The notes under the pieces: model-generated | Database searches by the model: none | Told to the model about the DNA's origin: nothing | The model's input: the letters and a program-made list of their open reading frames with translations, nothing else | Part shown: positions 38,961-46,805 of the stretch, in pieces | How positions within the stretch are numbered: the stretch's first letter is position 1 | How the letters are laid out: each line of letters begins with the position of its first letter | Assembly: GCF_033115175.1 (NCBI RefSeq) | Contig: NC_084827.1 | Coordinates: 126,131,701 to 126,195,700 of the forward strand | Reading direction: 5' to 3' | Source of the DNA: Lepus europaeus | Taxonomy: Eukaryota > Chordata > Mammalia > Lagomorpha > Leporidae | DNA: 64,000 nucleotides | Position numbers and translations under genes: made by a program

Positions 38961-39943
38961 ACGTACTCTATAGAATACTATACAGCAGTCAAAAACAATG
39001 AAATCCGGTCATTTGCAACAAGATGGAGGAATCTGGAAAACATTATGCTGAGTGAATTAAGCCAGTCCCAAAGGGACAAATATCATATGTTCTCCCTGAT
39101 TGGTGACAACTAACTGAGCACCAAAGGGGAAACCTGTTGAAATGAAATGGACACTATGAGAAACAGTGACTTGATCAGCTCTTGTGCTGACTGTTGATGT
39201 ACAATGTAATACTTTATCCATTTTAGTATTTTTTCTTTGTTTTGTTCTAGTACTATTGGTTGAACTCTGTAATTAACACACAATTATTCCTAGGTGTTTA
39301 AATTTTAACTGAAAAGTGATCTCTGTTAAATATAACAGTGGGAATAAGAGAGGGAGGAGATGTACAATTTGGGACATGCTCAATCAGACTTGCCCCAAAG
39401 GGTGGAGTTAGAAACGTGCCAGGGGATTCCAATACAATCCCATCAAGGTGGCATGCACCAATGCCATCTCACTAGTCCAAGTGATCAATTTCAGTTCACA
39501 ATTGATCACACTGATAGGTCTAAGAGTCAAAGGGATCACACAAACAAGACTAGTGTCTGCTAATACTAACTGATAGACTCATAAAGGGAAAAAAAGATCC
39601 AACATGGGAAGCGGGAGACACAGCAGACTCATAGAATGGCAGATGTCCTAAATAGCACTCTGGCCTCAGAATCAGCCCTTAACGCATTTGCTTATGGCTG
39701 AAGAGCCCATGAGAGTATTTTAGGCATGGAAAGCCAAGACACTCTGGAAAAAATTTTAAAAAAGAAGACCTAAATGAAAGATCTCTGCGCGTGAGATCCC
39801 AGTGGAAAGAACGGGGCCATCAAAGAAGGAGGTACCTTTCTCTGAAGGGAGGAGAGAACTTCCACTTTGACTATGACCCTGTCGGAATAAGATCAAAGTC
39901 AGCGAACCCTAAAGGCTTCCATAGCCTTGGCAACTCATGACTA

Positions 39944-39949
39944 GAGCCT
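39944..39949. repeat. Target-site duplication, left copy (GAGCCT)
   Basis: GAGCCT immediately before the 5' LTR equals 47157-47162 immediately after the 3' LTR. The related inverted L1 3' UTR near 49525 has a single GAGCCT at the same place (read as AGGCTC on the plus strand), confirming the site before insertion. Six bases is the usual betaretroviral integrase spacing. Confidence 0.95.
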
Positions 39950-40300
39950 TGTAGGGAACCAGACCGGAGGAACCGTGCCCCTAAGATGGCGCCGACTCCC
40001 TGCTTCCGGGTTCTTCCTCATCTCAGGGAGTTCCCGCTCTTGCTCGCTCCTTCCCGCCTTAGATTTCCCGCTCTAGCTCGCTCCTTCCCGCCTTGCCACG
40101 AGATTGTCCTATCCCCGCGCTTCTAGCCTATCACCTGATTTGTGACGTGTATTGTGCATATAAACCCTTGCTACGCGGGTGTAAGGGAAGTTCCTGCCCA
40201 GAAGAGATCGAAGCTGGATCTCCTGCTTGCCGAGCAATAAAGGAACCCCGTGCAAAGTGTTCGGTCTCTGTCTCTTGCTGGACGAGGACGGCGCCGAGCA
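39950..40300 (+). repeat. 5' LTR of the provirus
   Basis: A 351-bp LTR bounded by TG and CA. It holds a YY1-type AAGATGGCGCC (39983-39993), a near-perfect 30-bp tandem duplication in U3 (40031-40060 and 40065-40094) rich in TTCCCGC E2F-like motifs, a CRE-like TGACGT (40143-40148), TATAAA (40159-40164) and AATAAA (40236-40241) followed by a GT-rich stretch. Transcription should start near 40190, giving a short R of about 65-70 bases. By eye it is identical to the 3' LTR at all 351 positions. Confidence 0.97.
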
Positions 40301-40302
40301 GC

Positions 40303-40320
40303 TGGTGGCCCGTACGGGGA
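40303..40320 (+). promoter_or_regulatory. Primer binding site complementary to tRNA-Ile(AAU)
   Basis: Two bases after the LTR, TGGTGGCCCGTACGGGGA is the exact complement of the last 18 bases, CCA included, of the mammalian tRNA-Ile(AAU) as I remember it. This tRNA would prime minus-strand DNA synthesis. The next best match I considered, elongator tRNA-Met, fits only about 14 of 18. Class II elements more often use tRNA-Lys or tRNA-Phe. Confidence 0.85.
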
Positions 40321-40339
40321 GCTTCCTCTACGTTGCCCG

Positions 40340-40356
40340 GTAAGTAGAAGGTAAGC
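40340..40356 (+). promoter_or_regulatory. Candidate major splice donors in the leader
   Basis: CCCG/GTAAGT (intron start at 40340) and AAG/GTAAGC (intron start at 40351) lie in tandem in the leader between the primer site and gag. Either could be the donor for a spliced env transcript. Both are consensus donors by sequence; usage is not shown. Confidence 0.5.
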
Positions 40357-40426
40357 GAGGTCAGTCTTACCGTCTGGGCCCCGCGAGTGAGGTATATCTC
40401 GTGGTTGGAGGGTGGACGCACCCTAA

Positions 40427-40533
40427 GATAGCGGACGTGTTTCCCCGCTTTAAACTGAAAGAATAGCAGACTTGTTCCCCCGCTTTAAACTGAAAATAAG
40501 ATAGCGGACGTGTCTTCCCGCTTTAAACTGAAA
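40427..40533 (+). repeat. Three tandem 34-38-bp repeats directly upstream of the gag ATG
   Basis: Units at 40427-40460, 40461-40495 and 40499-40533 each run from a variant of GATAGCGGACGTGT to CGCTTTAAACTGAAA. Units 1 and 3 are closest; unit 2 has a few changes. The array abuts the gag ATG at 40534 and sits in the region where retroviral packaging signals normally lie. A role in packaging or translation is inference. Confidence 0.85.
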
Positions 40534-42378
40534 ATGGGAAATTCATCTAGCCATTCAATGTTGCTTAATCCGTTAAAAGCATTATTGCGTAGCAAAGGGA
40601 TTAAGGTTTCTAAGACCACACTTGTCAGGTTCCTTGGAAGTGTTGATTTCTTTGCGCCGTGGCTCACCCACGAGGGCCAAATAACTCTTGAGTCTTGGGA
40701 GAAATTAGGAAAGGATCTCCGGCGCACAGTTAACGATCCCCAGGAACCCGATATCGACCCCGTTGTTCTCCCCTTATGGGAACTACTGCGGGCGTGCCTC
40801 CAAGAGGAGAGGTCGGTGGGAGCGGACCGCCCGACTCTTACGGCGGTTCGCGAGGCTCTCGAGGAAGTTCGTTCTCAGAGCTCGGACGGCGCCCGGGACC
40901 TCATACAATTTAAGGACACGGGATGCCAGACTTCCTCACTGGCCTCAGGCTCCGAATGTGGCTCCGCCTCCTCTGAGTCTGAGGGGGAAGGGGACGGCGA
41001 TCCTAAATCCCCGCCTCCTACGTATGCGCAGCTGCGGCAAAAGTTAAAAGATGCCTGTTTACGCCCTCTAGTGCCTACGGCTCCTCCTATCGATGTCGTG
41101 CCCGCCCATCAGATTAAAGACGCAGCGCCTCCTACTGGCGGTCATGTAGGCGTGCCTCAGCCCCATCTAACACCCGTGCCGCCATGGCCATTAAACGTCC
41201 CAAATGTGCCACCTTTTTCAGGCAGACAGTTTCATCAACAAGCCTGGAAACAGTTGCGAACTGGCGCTCCCGCTGCCCCCGCTCAGGCTTACCCTGTTTT
41301 GGCTTTGGGCACGCGAGAGGCCCGGCACGAACCATTGGACATGACAGTATTAAAACAACTTAAGGCTGCGGTCCATGACTATGGACCCACAGCCCCATTC
41401 ACATTGTCACTCCTTGAATCAGTCGGCCAGTCCATTTTAACACCTAGCGACTGGACCCAATTGGCTCGGGCCTGTTTAAGTCCAGGCGGCTTTCTTTTGT
41501 GGCAATCTATGAATACAGAGTGCTGTCATGACCAGGCAGATGAAAATGCTGAGGACGGCCACCCTACGTGGAATGCTGATATGCTTTTAGGGCGTGGACC
41601 TTATCAGGCTGACCAGACCCAATTCCCTAGACAAGTATACAGGCAAATTTCCAACTGTGCCCAACGTGCGTGGAGGCAGGCGTCCAATCCAAGTGACTCA
41701 GCTAGCCACCTCACCAAGATCGTTCAGGGCACGGCCGAACCCTTCGCTGATTTTGTCGCTCGCATACTTGAGGCTGCGTCGCGTATTTTCCCTTCCGAGG
41801 TTGACGTTCAGCCACTGGTCAAACAAATTATTTTTGAGCAGGCTAATAAAGAGTGCAAAAACATTCTTCGACAATATAGACATAAATCTCTGGACTCCTG
41901 GTTAAAATACTGCAGAGATACCGGTGGGCCACTTACTAATGCGGGCCTAGCTGCGATGCTGGCAAAAGTCAAAGAAAACAGTCCAAAATCTAAATCGACC
42001 CGACCCCCCATATCTTCAGGACTTTGCTTCCAATGTCATCAACCGGGTCACAGAAAACGCGATTGCCCCAATCTCAGCCATGGGTATTCCACGGCACAGC
42101 CTTCAGGCATAGAGCCTTGTCGCCGTTGCCGCAAGGGCCCTCATAGGGCAGAGGTATGCCGTTCTGCTTTCGATATCGATGGCAACCCACTTACAGGTAG
42201 CGCCCAGGGGCCAAAAAACGGCCAGAGGGGGCTCCCCAACCCAGCGAGGAGCCCCCAAAATCAAATCTACTCTCAGGTTCCACCTCCCGTGTCTGCGCTA
42301 CACCCAGTGCACCCTCAGCCCGTGCCACTCACGGGTCCGCAGGCCTGGACCTCCGCGCCACCTCCCCTCTCCTCTTAA
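40534..42378 (+). CDS. gag: Gag polyprotein (matrix, L-domain region, capsid, nucleocapsid)
   Basis: An open frame of 614 codons from ATG 40534. The in-frame extension upstream has no ATG, and starting here gives MGNSSS, an N-myristoylation signal that targets Gag to membranes. Order: basic, helical matrix (about residues 1-100); an acidic/proline-rich stretch with three kinds of late-domain motif, PPTY (161-164), PTAP (181-184) and YPVL (253-256); capsid (about 265-480) with the major homology region (Q398, G399, E402, R410); and nucleocapsid with two CCHC fingers (C498, C501, H506, C511 and C529, C532, H537, C542). The slip site for pro falls at residues 561-562, leaving a proline-rich Gag-only tail of about 50 residues. 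No stop or frameshift interrupts it. Layout and length are typical of a betaretrovirus Gag. Confidence 0.95.
   Translation: MGNSSSHSMLLNPLKALLRSKGIKVSKTTLVRFLGSVDFFAPWLTHEGQITLESWEKLGKDLRRTVNDPQEPDIDPVVLPLWELLRACLQEERSVGADRPTLTAVREALEEVRSQSSDGARDLIQFKDTGCQTSSLASGSECGSASSESEGEGDGDPKSPPPTYAQLRQKLKDACLRPLVPTAPPIDVVPAHQIKDAAPPTGGHVGVPQPHLTPVPPWPLNVPNVPPFSGRQFHQQAWKQLRTGAPAAPAQAYPVLALGTREARHEPLDMTVLKQLKAAVHDYGPTAPFTLSLLESVGQSILTPSDWTQLARACLSPGGFLLWQSMNTECCHDQADENAEDGHPTWNADMLLGRGPYQADQTQFPRQVYRQISNCAQRAWRQASNPSDSASHLTKIVQGTAEPFADFVARILEAASRIFPSEVDVQPLVKQIIFEQANKECKNILRQYRHKSLDSWLKYCRDTGGPLTNAGLAAMLAKVKENSPKSKSTRPPISSGLCFQCHQPGHRKRDCPNLSHGYSTAQPSGIEPCRRCRKGPHRAEVCRSAFDIDGNPLTGSAQGPKNGQRGLPNPARSPQNQIYSQVPPPVSALHPVHPQPVPLTGPQAWTSAPPPLSS
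42213..42256 (+). promoter_or_regulatory. gag-pro -1 ribosomal frameshift signal: A AAA AAC plus 9-bp hairpin
   Basis: The heptamer AAAAAAC occupies 42213-42219 in the gag register A AAA AAC, the slip site used at the gag-pro junction of other betaretroviruses. After a 7-base spacer, GGGGGCTCC (42227-42235) pairs perfectly with GGAGCCCCC (42248-42256) around a 12-base loop. Slippage moves ribosomes into the pro frame, which is open from here to 43142. Loop bases may pair further downstream to make a pseudoknot; I could not settle that by eye. Confidence 0.92.
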
Positions 42379-43142
42379 CTCCGGAGATGGGGGTACAATT
42401 AGTGGAGAGCGACTGCTCCGGTCCTCTGCCCCCGGATTCGGTTGGATTAGTGTTGGGTCGGTCCTCCGCCGCCCTCCGAGGGCTAGCTGTGATCCCCGGG
42501 GTAGTTGACTCTGATTTCACTGGTAAAGTAAAGATCATGGTTCAGGCCCCTCAGGGACCTTTAGTAATCAATCCTGGAGACCGTATCGCACAAATGTTAT
42601 TACTGCCCAGTCTTCACTCTTTAATCCCAGCTAAAAACCACGTTCGCGGCGCTGGTAACTTTGGGTCCTCTGGCATTAATTTTACCGGCTTACATATGCT
42701 TTTAAATGAACGTCCCACTTTAGTGTTGCAGATTAATGGCAAGGACATTAAGGGACTTTTAGACACAGGAGCCGACAAATCCATTATAGCAACAAAGGAC
42801 TGGCCTAGTACATGGCCTACAAATGTGGCGGAACAAACCTTGCAAGGACTTGGTTTTGCTCATTTCCCAAAAATCAGTGCAGCCTTGTTGTCATGGCAGG
42901 ATAGCGAGGGTCATAGAGGACAGTTTTCTCCATTCATTTTACCTCTACCCATTTCCCTTTGGGGGAGAGACGTCCTGGCAGAAATGGATGTTGCTTTGGT
43001 CACCACTTCCCCTGCAGTACGATCTATGCTACAAAATATGGGTTACGTCCCAGGCAAGGGACTCGGTGTCCAGCTCCAGGGCCACCCTTCCCCCATTGAA
43101 CCAAAACAAAGACCAAGTAAAGTTGGCCTGGGTTTTTCCTAG
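42219..43142 (+). CDS. pro: Pro: dUTPase, aspartic protease and G-patch (expressed by -1 frameshift from gag)
   Basis: The frame -1 to gag is open from the slip site to TAG at 43140-43142. It encodes first a trimeric-type dUTPase with motif 1 (AGLDLRA, about 42339), motif 2 (GRSS), motif 3 (GVVDSDFTG), motif 4 (GDRIAQ) and a motif-5-like glycine-rich stretch (GNFGSSG, about 42657). Then comes a retroviral aspartic protease with LLDTGADKS (catalytic Asp codon 42762-42764) and the later GRDVLAEMD block. Last is a C-terminal G-patch (about 43023-43139, MGYVPGKGLG). The protease matures Gag and Pol as a dimer; the dUTPase keeps dUTP out of viral DNA. Domain order and all active-site motifs are intact. 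An internal ATG at 42387 is not the expected start, since the dUTPase begins upstream of it. Confidence 0.93.
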   Translation, partial: RPEGAPQPSEEPPKSNLLSGSTSRVCATPSAPSARATHGSAGLDLRATSPLLLTPEMGVQLVESDCSGPLPPDSVGLVLGRSSAALRGLAVIPGVVDSDFTGKVKIMVQAPQGPLVINPGDRIAQMLLLPSLHSLIPAKNHVRGAGNFGSSGINFTGLHMLLNERPTLVLQINGKDIKGLLDTGADKSIIATKDWPSTWPTNVAEQTLQGLGFAHFPKISAALLSWQDSEGHRGQFSPFILPLPISLWGRDVLAEMDVALVTTSPAVRSMLQNMGYVPGKGLGVQLQGHPSPIEPKQRPSKVGLGFS

Positions 43143-43172
43143 GGGTCACTGTTTCGCCTCCTAAACCAGTGG
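43130..43172 (+). promoter_or_regulatory. pro-pol -1 ribosomal frameshift signal: G GGT TTT with a possible short hairpin
   Basis: GGGTTTT at 43130-43136 is an X XXY YYZ heptamer in the pro register, two codons before the pro stop. Slipping back one base enters the pol frame, open from here to 45802. A weak stem TCACTG (43146-43151) with CAGTGG (43167-43172, one G-U pair) lies nine bases downstream. The heptamer is convincing; the structure is tentative. Confidence 0.75.
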
Positions 43173-45802
43173 AGCCTTTACCCATCTCGTGGCTAACGGA
43201 CGTACCCGTCTGGGTTCCACAGTGGCCCCTATCTCAGGAGAAACTGGAGGCAGTCAACACTCTGGTCTTGGAGCAGGTCAACGCTGGTCATTTGATCCCA
43301 TCCACCTCTCCATGGAATACGCCTATTTTTGCCATCCGCAAAAAATTAGGTCAATGGAGACTCTTACATGATCTTAGGGCAGTCAACGCACAGATGCAGC
43401 CTATGGGCCCTGTGCAACGTGGTCTTCCTCTGCTTTCGGCACTTCCCAACCAATGGCCTGTTATTGTAATAGATCTTAAGGATTGTTTCTTTTCCATTCC
43501 ATTGGACAAAAAGGATACCCCACGTTTTGCTTTTACTGTCCCCACCCAGAACCAGGAACAACCGGACAAGCGTTGGGAGTGGACAGTCTTGCCTCAGGGT
43601 ATAACTAATAGCCCCACCATGTGTCAAGTCTATGTAGCCCAAGTACTAAAACCTCTTAGAGACCGATATTCCGACTGCAGGTGCCTACATTATATGGACG
43701 ACCTACTGTGTGCAGCCCCCACAGCAGAGAGGCTCCTGGCCTTATACAGTACACTCCAACAAGTGCTGGAAGGGGCAGGGCTGCATATTGCACCTAATAA
43801 GGTGCAATTGTCGTCTGTAGTTTCTTATCTTGGGGCTATAGTCGCCCCTACTCAAATTAGACCTCAAAAAATTCAAATAAAAATCAATGCTATCTCCACT
43901 CTAAATGACTTACAAAAACTTTTAGGGGATATCAATTGGATTAGGCACTACCTTAACATTCCTAATGCTGCATTGCAGCCCCTCTTTAATATACTTAAAG
44001 GAGACCCGGATCTTGCTTCCCCCCGAACCTTCACCTCTGAGGCCAAACAAGCACTGTCAATTGTCAACGATGCCCTTAGTAAAGCTGCCCTAAAACGTTG
44101 GGACCCTGCGGGAGACCTTACTCTTTGGGTCCTCGACACCCTTAAACAGCCCACCGCGGTCCTATGGCAGGATGGGCCTCTCCTCTGGATCCATCCCTCA
44201 ATGTCATCTACTAGATCTATTAGTTACTATCCCGTGGCAGTGGCGGAGATAACTCTCCTAGCCATTCAGAGGGCTATCCAACATTTTGGACGCGAACCAT
44301 CCACCATTGTTGTCCCCTATTCCATGGAACAGGTACGTGTGCTAATCGCTTGTACTGATGCTTGGGCGGTTTTAGTCTGCTCCACTTCCGCAACTATTAC
44401 AAACAGAACACCCTCTGATCCTTTGCTAACCTTTGTTCAGTCTCACCCAGTTATTTTTCCAAAGTCCACATCCCAAAAGCCCTTACAGGGAGCCCCAGTA
44501 GTGTATACCGACGGTTCTAAAACAGGAGTCGGTGCATATGTTGTTTCAGGATCTGTGCCAAAAACATTCCAATTCGCTACTAACTCCCCCCAGGTAACTG
44601 AACTTCTTATAGTTAACCAAGTCTTCTCTGATTTCCCCGGACCTGTCAATATTGTGTCTGATTCACGCTATGTGGTTAATTCTGTGTCTATCCTTGAGGC
44701 CGCAGGACTAGTCAATTCTTCATCCTCCGTAGCGACAGTTTTCCTCACCCTGCAAAAATCTATTTGGAATCGGTCTGCTCCTTTCTTTATTACTCATATT
44801 AGAGCTCATTCTTCCTTACCTGGACCCATGACCACAGGCAATGCTATAGCTGATCAAGCCACACGCCCCATTTGGATACTCCAATTTTCTTCCCCAGAAG
44901 AGCAGGCTATCCAGTTTCATTCAGAGTTCCATGTAAACGCAAAAACCCTTGCCGCCAAATTCGGTCTTTCTCGTGCTGCCGCTCGCGATATTGTTCGCCA
45001 TTGTGCCGCATGCCCTACTTTAACCCCTGTGCCTTCGGTGGGGGTTAATCCCCGAGGATTACTACCAGGACATATCTGGCAGATGGATGTCACCCACATA
45101 TCCGAGTTTGGGACCTTAAAGTATGTTCATGTGTCAGTTGACACCTGTTCCCAAGTAATTTTTGCTTCTCTGGAGACGGGTGAGCGTACCACCCATGTCA
45201 TTAATCACTGCCTTGCTGCATGGGCAGCCTGGGGCAAACCAAAAACTTTAAAAACAGATAATGGTCCTGCATACACAAGTAAATCATTCCAAGATTTCTG
45301 CACCCGTATGCAGGTACAACATAAAACTGGAATCCTTTATAACCCTCAGGGACAGGCCATAATTGAAAGGGCTCATCGAACCCTCAAGGCTTTTCTCTTA
45401 AAACAAAAGGAGGGAATTGCCACGGGCAAAACCCCTCGAATGCGCCTCTCCCTTGCACTGTTTACTATAAACTTTTTGAATTTGACAGATCATTCTATGT
45501 CCCCCGCTGAGAGACACATGTTAAAGGAGCCATCTTCACGAGGCTATGTCCGTTGGAAAGATGTCCTCACGGGAAAGTGGTACGGCCCGGATCCGGTATT
45601 ATGCTGGAACCGAGGCGCGGTCTGTGTCTTCCCACAGGAATCTGGAAGAGAACCTCTCTGGATACCGGAAAGATTGGTCAGAAAAACAGCCCCGCCGCCG
45701 CAAGATACACCTCTATCACCTACGGACGACATCTCCCCCGAGATAACCGAGATTACCACGCTCTCACAGGACGACAAATTGCAACAAAACAACGAGACGT
45801 GA
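43136..45802 (+). CDS. pol: Pol: reverse transcriptase, RNase H and integrase (expressed by a second -1 frameshift)
   Basis: About 888 codons without interruption from the slip site to TGA (45800-45802). Residues here count from the GTG codon at 43169, which is not a real start. RT has the VIDLKD block (D102), LPQG (141-144) and YMDD (175-178). RNase H has its four acidic residues: D448 in YTDGS, E478, D498 in SDSR and D562 in NAIADQ. Integrase has an HHCC zinc knuckle (H584, H588, C612, C615) and a D640, D697, E733 triad with exactly 35 residues between the last two. The C-terminal block from WYGPDPV to PERLVR follows. The enzyme copies RNA to DNA and inserts it; every catalytic residue I looked for is present. 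The env ATG starts two bases after the stop. Confidence 0.96.
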   Translation, partial: FLGVTVSPPKPVEPLPISWLTDVPVWVPQWPLSQEKLEAVNTLVLEQVNAGHLIPSTSPWNTPIFAIRKKLGQWRLLHDLRAVNAQMQPMGPVQRGLPLLSALPNQWPVIVIDLKDCFFSIPLDKKDTPRFAFTVPTQNQEQPDKRWEWTVLPQGITNSPTMCQVYVAQVLKPLRDRYSDCRCLHYMDDLLCAAPTAERLLALYSTLQQVLEGAGLHIAPNKVQLSSVVSYLGAIVAPTQIRPQKIQIKINAISTLNDLQKLLGDINWIRHYLNIPNAALQPLFNILKGDPDLASPRTFTSEAKQALSIVNDALSKAALKRWDPAGDLTLWVLDTLKQPTAVLWQDGPLLWIHPSMSSTRSISYYPVAVAEITLLAIQRAIQHFGREPSTIVVPYSMEQVRVLIACTDAWAVLVCSTSATITNRTPSDPLLTFVQSHPVIFPKSTSQKPLQGAPVVYTDGSKTGVGAYVVSGSVPKTFQFATNSPQVTELLIVNQVFSDFPGPVNIVSDSRYVVNSVSILEAAGLVNSSSSVATVFLTLQKSIWNRSAPFFITHIRAHSSLPGPMTTGNAIADQATRPIWILQFSSPEEQAIQFHSEFHVNAKTLAAKFGLSRAAARDIVRHCAACPTLTPVPSVGVNPRGLLPGHIWQMDVTHISEFGTLKYVHVSVDTCSQVIFASLETGERTTHVINHCLAAWAAWGKPKTLKTDNGPAYTSKSFQDFCTRMQVQHKTGILYNPQGQAIIERAHRTLKAFLLKQKEGIATGKTPRMRLSLALFTINFLNLTDHSMSPAERHMLKEPSSRGYVRWKDVLTGKWYGPDPVLCWNRGAVCVFPQESGREPLWIPERLVRKTAPPPQDTPLSPTDDISPEITEITTLSQDDKLQQNNET

Positions 45803-45803
45803 G

Positions 45804-46792
45804 ATGCACCCCTTCCGCTTCTTCATACTGGCAGCGGCTTTGCTCCCTGGCTCTTATGCGGGCTTTAACTCCAACCCCACTGCTTTACTGCAGAACGTAG
45901 GCAACCCTTGCGACTGCAAGGGGGGGACCAGCAACACCGTACTGCAGCGTACTCACATCGCCACAGCTGATTGTGGGGACAAAACTGCATATCTGCCCCT
46001 CCAGGGGATCCCCGGCCTACCACGCGGCTACATATGTGTGCCCAAACCCCGCGTTTCTGATCCCCATAGCAAAAACCACTCCTGTCCTTGCTCGACCTTT
46101 CAAGAATCCATGCACAGCTCTTGCGATTCCTCATACTTCCAATGCACTTCTGGCGGTCAGTCGTACTATGCCACCCAGTTACAAAGTACTCGCAGGTCCT
46201 CTAGTCCTGACCATTTGCCACAGGTAGTCCATTCATCCCCCTACCTCTCAGCCCCCTGTGTTGGTACGCCTGGACAGTGGGCGTGCTGGCGCACTACGGC
46301 ACCCGTGCATATCTCTGATGGCGGAGGCCCACAGGACCAGCTCCGCCACCAACAGCTAACAAAGCGATTAAAACCCTCGTCCCCCCATCCCTACTCACGC
46401 CTCACATATGGACAATGCCTCCATCAGGCACACACCTTCCTCGAGTTGTCTTGTTCCCCCTCTCATTCATTGGGCTGTATCACCCATCCCTGACGGGGAG
46501 CGAAAACTGGGTATGCGAGACCAAAGGTACTGCAGCAGGAGTCCACCCGGGGGTTCCGGGGGTCCTGGGAGAGCATATGCATATGCATGCAGGTTCAATT
46601 CCCAGCCTGCCCCAGCAAAAGGGAATAAAAACTGATCCCTAACGGAGACATCAGGGGTTGTGGCCAGGCCCTTGAAGTTCCGTAACTAACGGATCACAAG
46701 CACGCTGGGTATGCACCTCTACTCTCTGCCTAGTAAATATTCTCCCGGCCCTCATGAGCCAGGGCCGTCGGGGATGTGATTTGTGCAAAAAC
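45804..46792 (+). pseudogene. env: Truncated env: N-terminal surface subunit only, RDR-type receptor-binding motif, no transmembrane subunit
   Basis: A 229-codon frame starts at ATG 45804, just after pol. It opens with a hydrophobic signal peptide (residues 1-19), then NPCDCKGG (34-41) and many cysteines, as in the surface subunit of type D/RD114-like envelopes. Residues 171-181 fit SDGGGX2DX2R, the motif shared by the RDR interference group, whose members use the transporter ASCT2. The frame ends at 46491-46493. Beyond it only short frame-shifted traces are seen, such as TENW-like and NGSQARWVC-like bits near 46507 and 46690. I find no cleavage site, fusion peptide, CX6CC motif or membrane anchor before the polypurine tract. 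Env-like sequence of about 990 bp against roughly 1.7 kb expected implies a large deletion plus frameshifts. A functional envelope cannot be encoded here. Confidence 0.85.
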
Positions 46793-46805
46793 AAAAGGAG
46801 GGAGA
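46793..46805 (+). promoter_or_regulatory. Polypurine tract
   Basis: AAAAGGAGGGAGA immediately precedes the 3' LTR, the place and composition expected for the plus-strand primer of reverse transcription. Confidence 0.93.

Noticed and set aside
39360-39563. 67-codon frame, repeated in inverse at about 49904-50100
   Set aside because: It is L1 3' UTR sequence; similarity between the two reflects repeat copies, not a gene family.
40303-40320. tRNA-Met or tRNA-Lys primer site
   Set aside because: Met matches about 14 of 18 and Lys fewer, while Ile matches all 18.
40510-40533. Gag start upstream of ATG 40534
   Set aside because: The codon at 40510 is GTG, and starting there would bury the MGNSSS myristoylation signal.
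43169-43171. GTG at 43169 as the start of pol
   Set aside because: Pol frame is open back to the slip site and betaretroviral Pol is made by frameshifting, not by internal initiation.
46494-46792. Constitutive transport element between env and the 3' LTR, as in type D viruses
   Set aside because: I saw no convincing paired repeats with the typical internal loops; folding would be needed.
46759-46805. Possible transmembrane-subunit remnant (a QGRRGCDL-like reading) just before the polypurine tract
   Set aside because: Too short and without supporting neighbours; may be chance.
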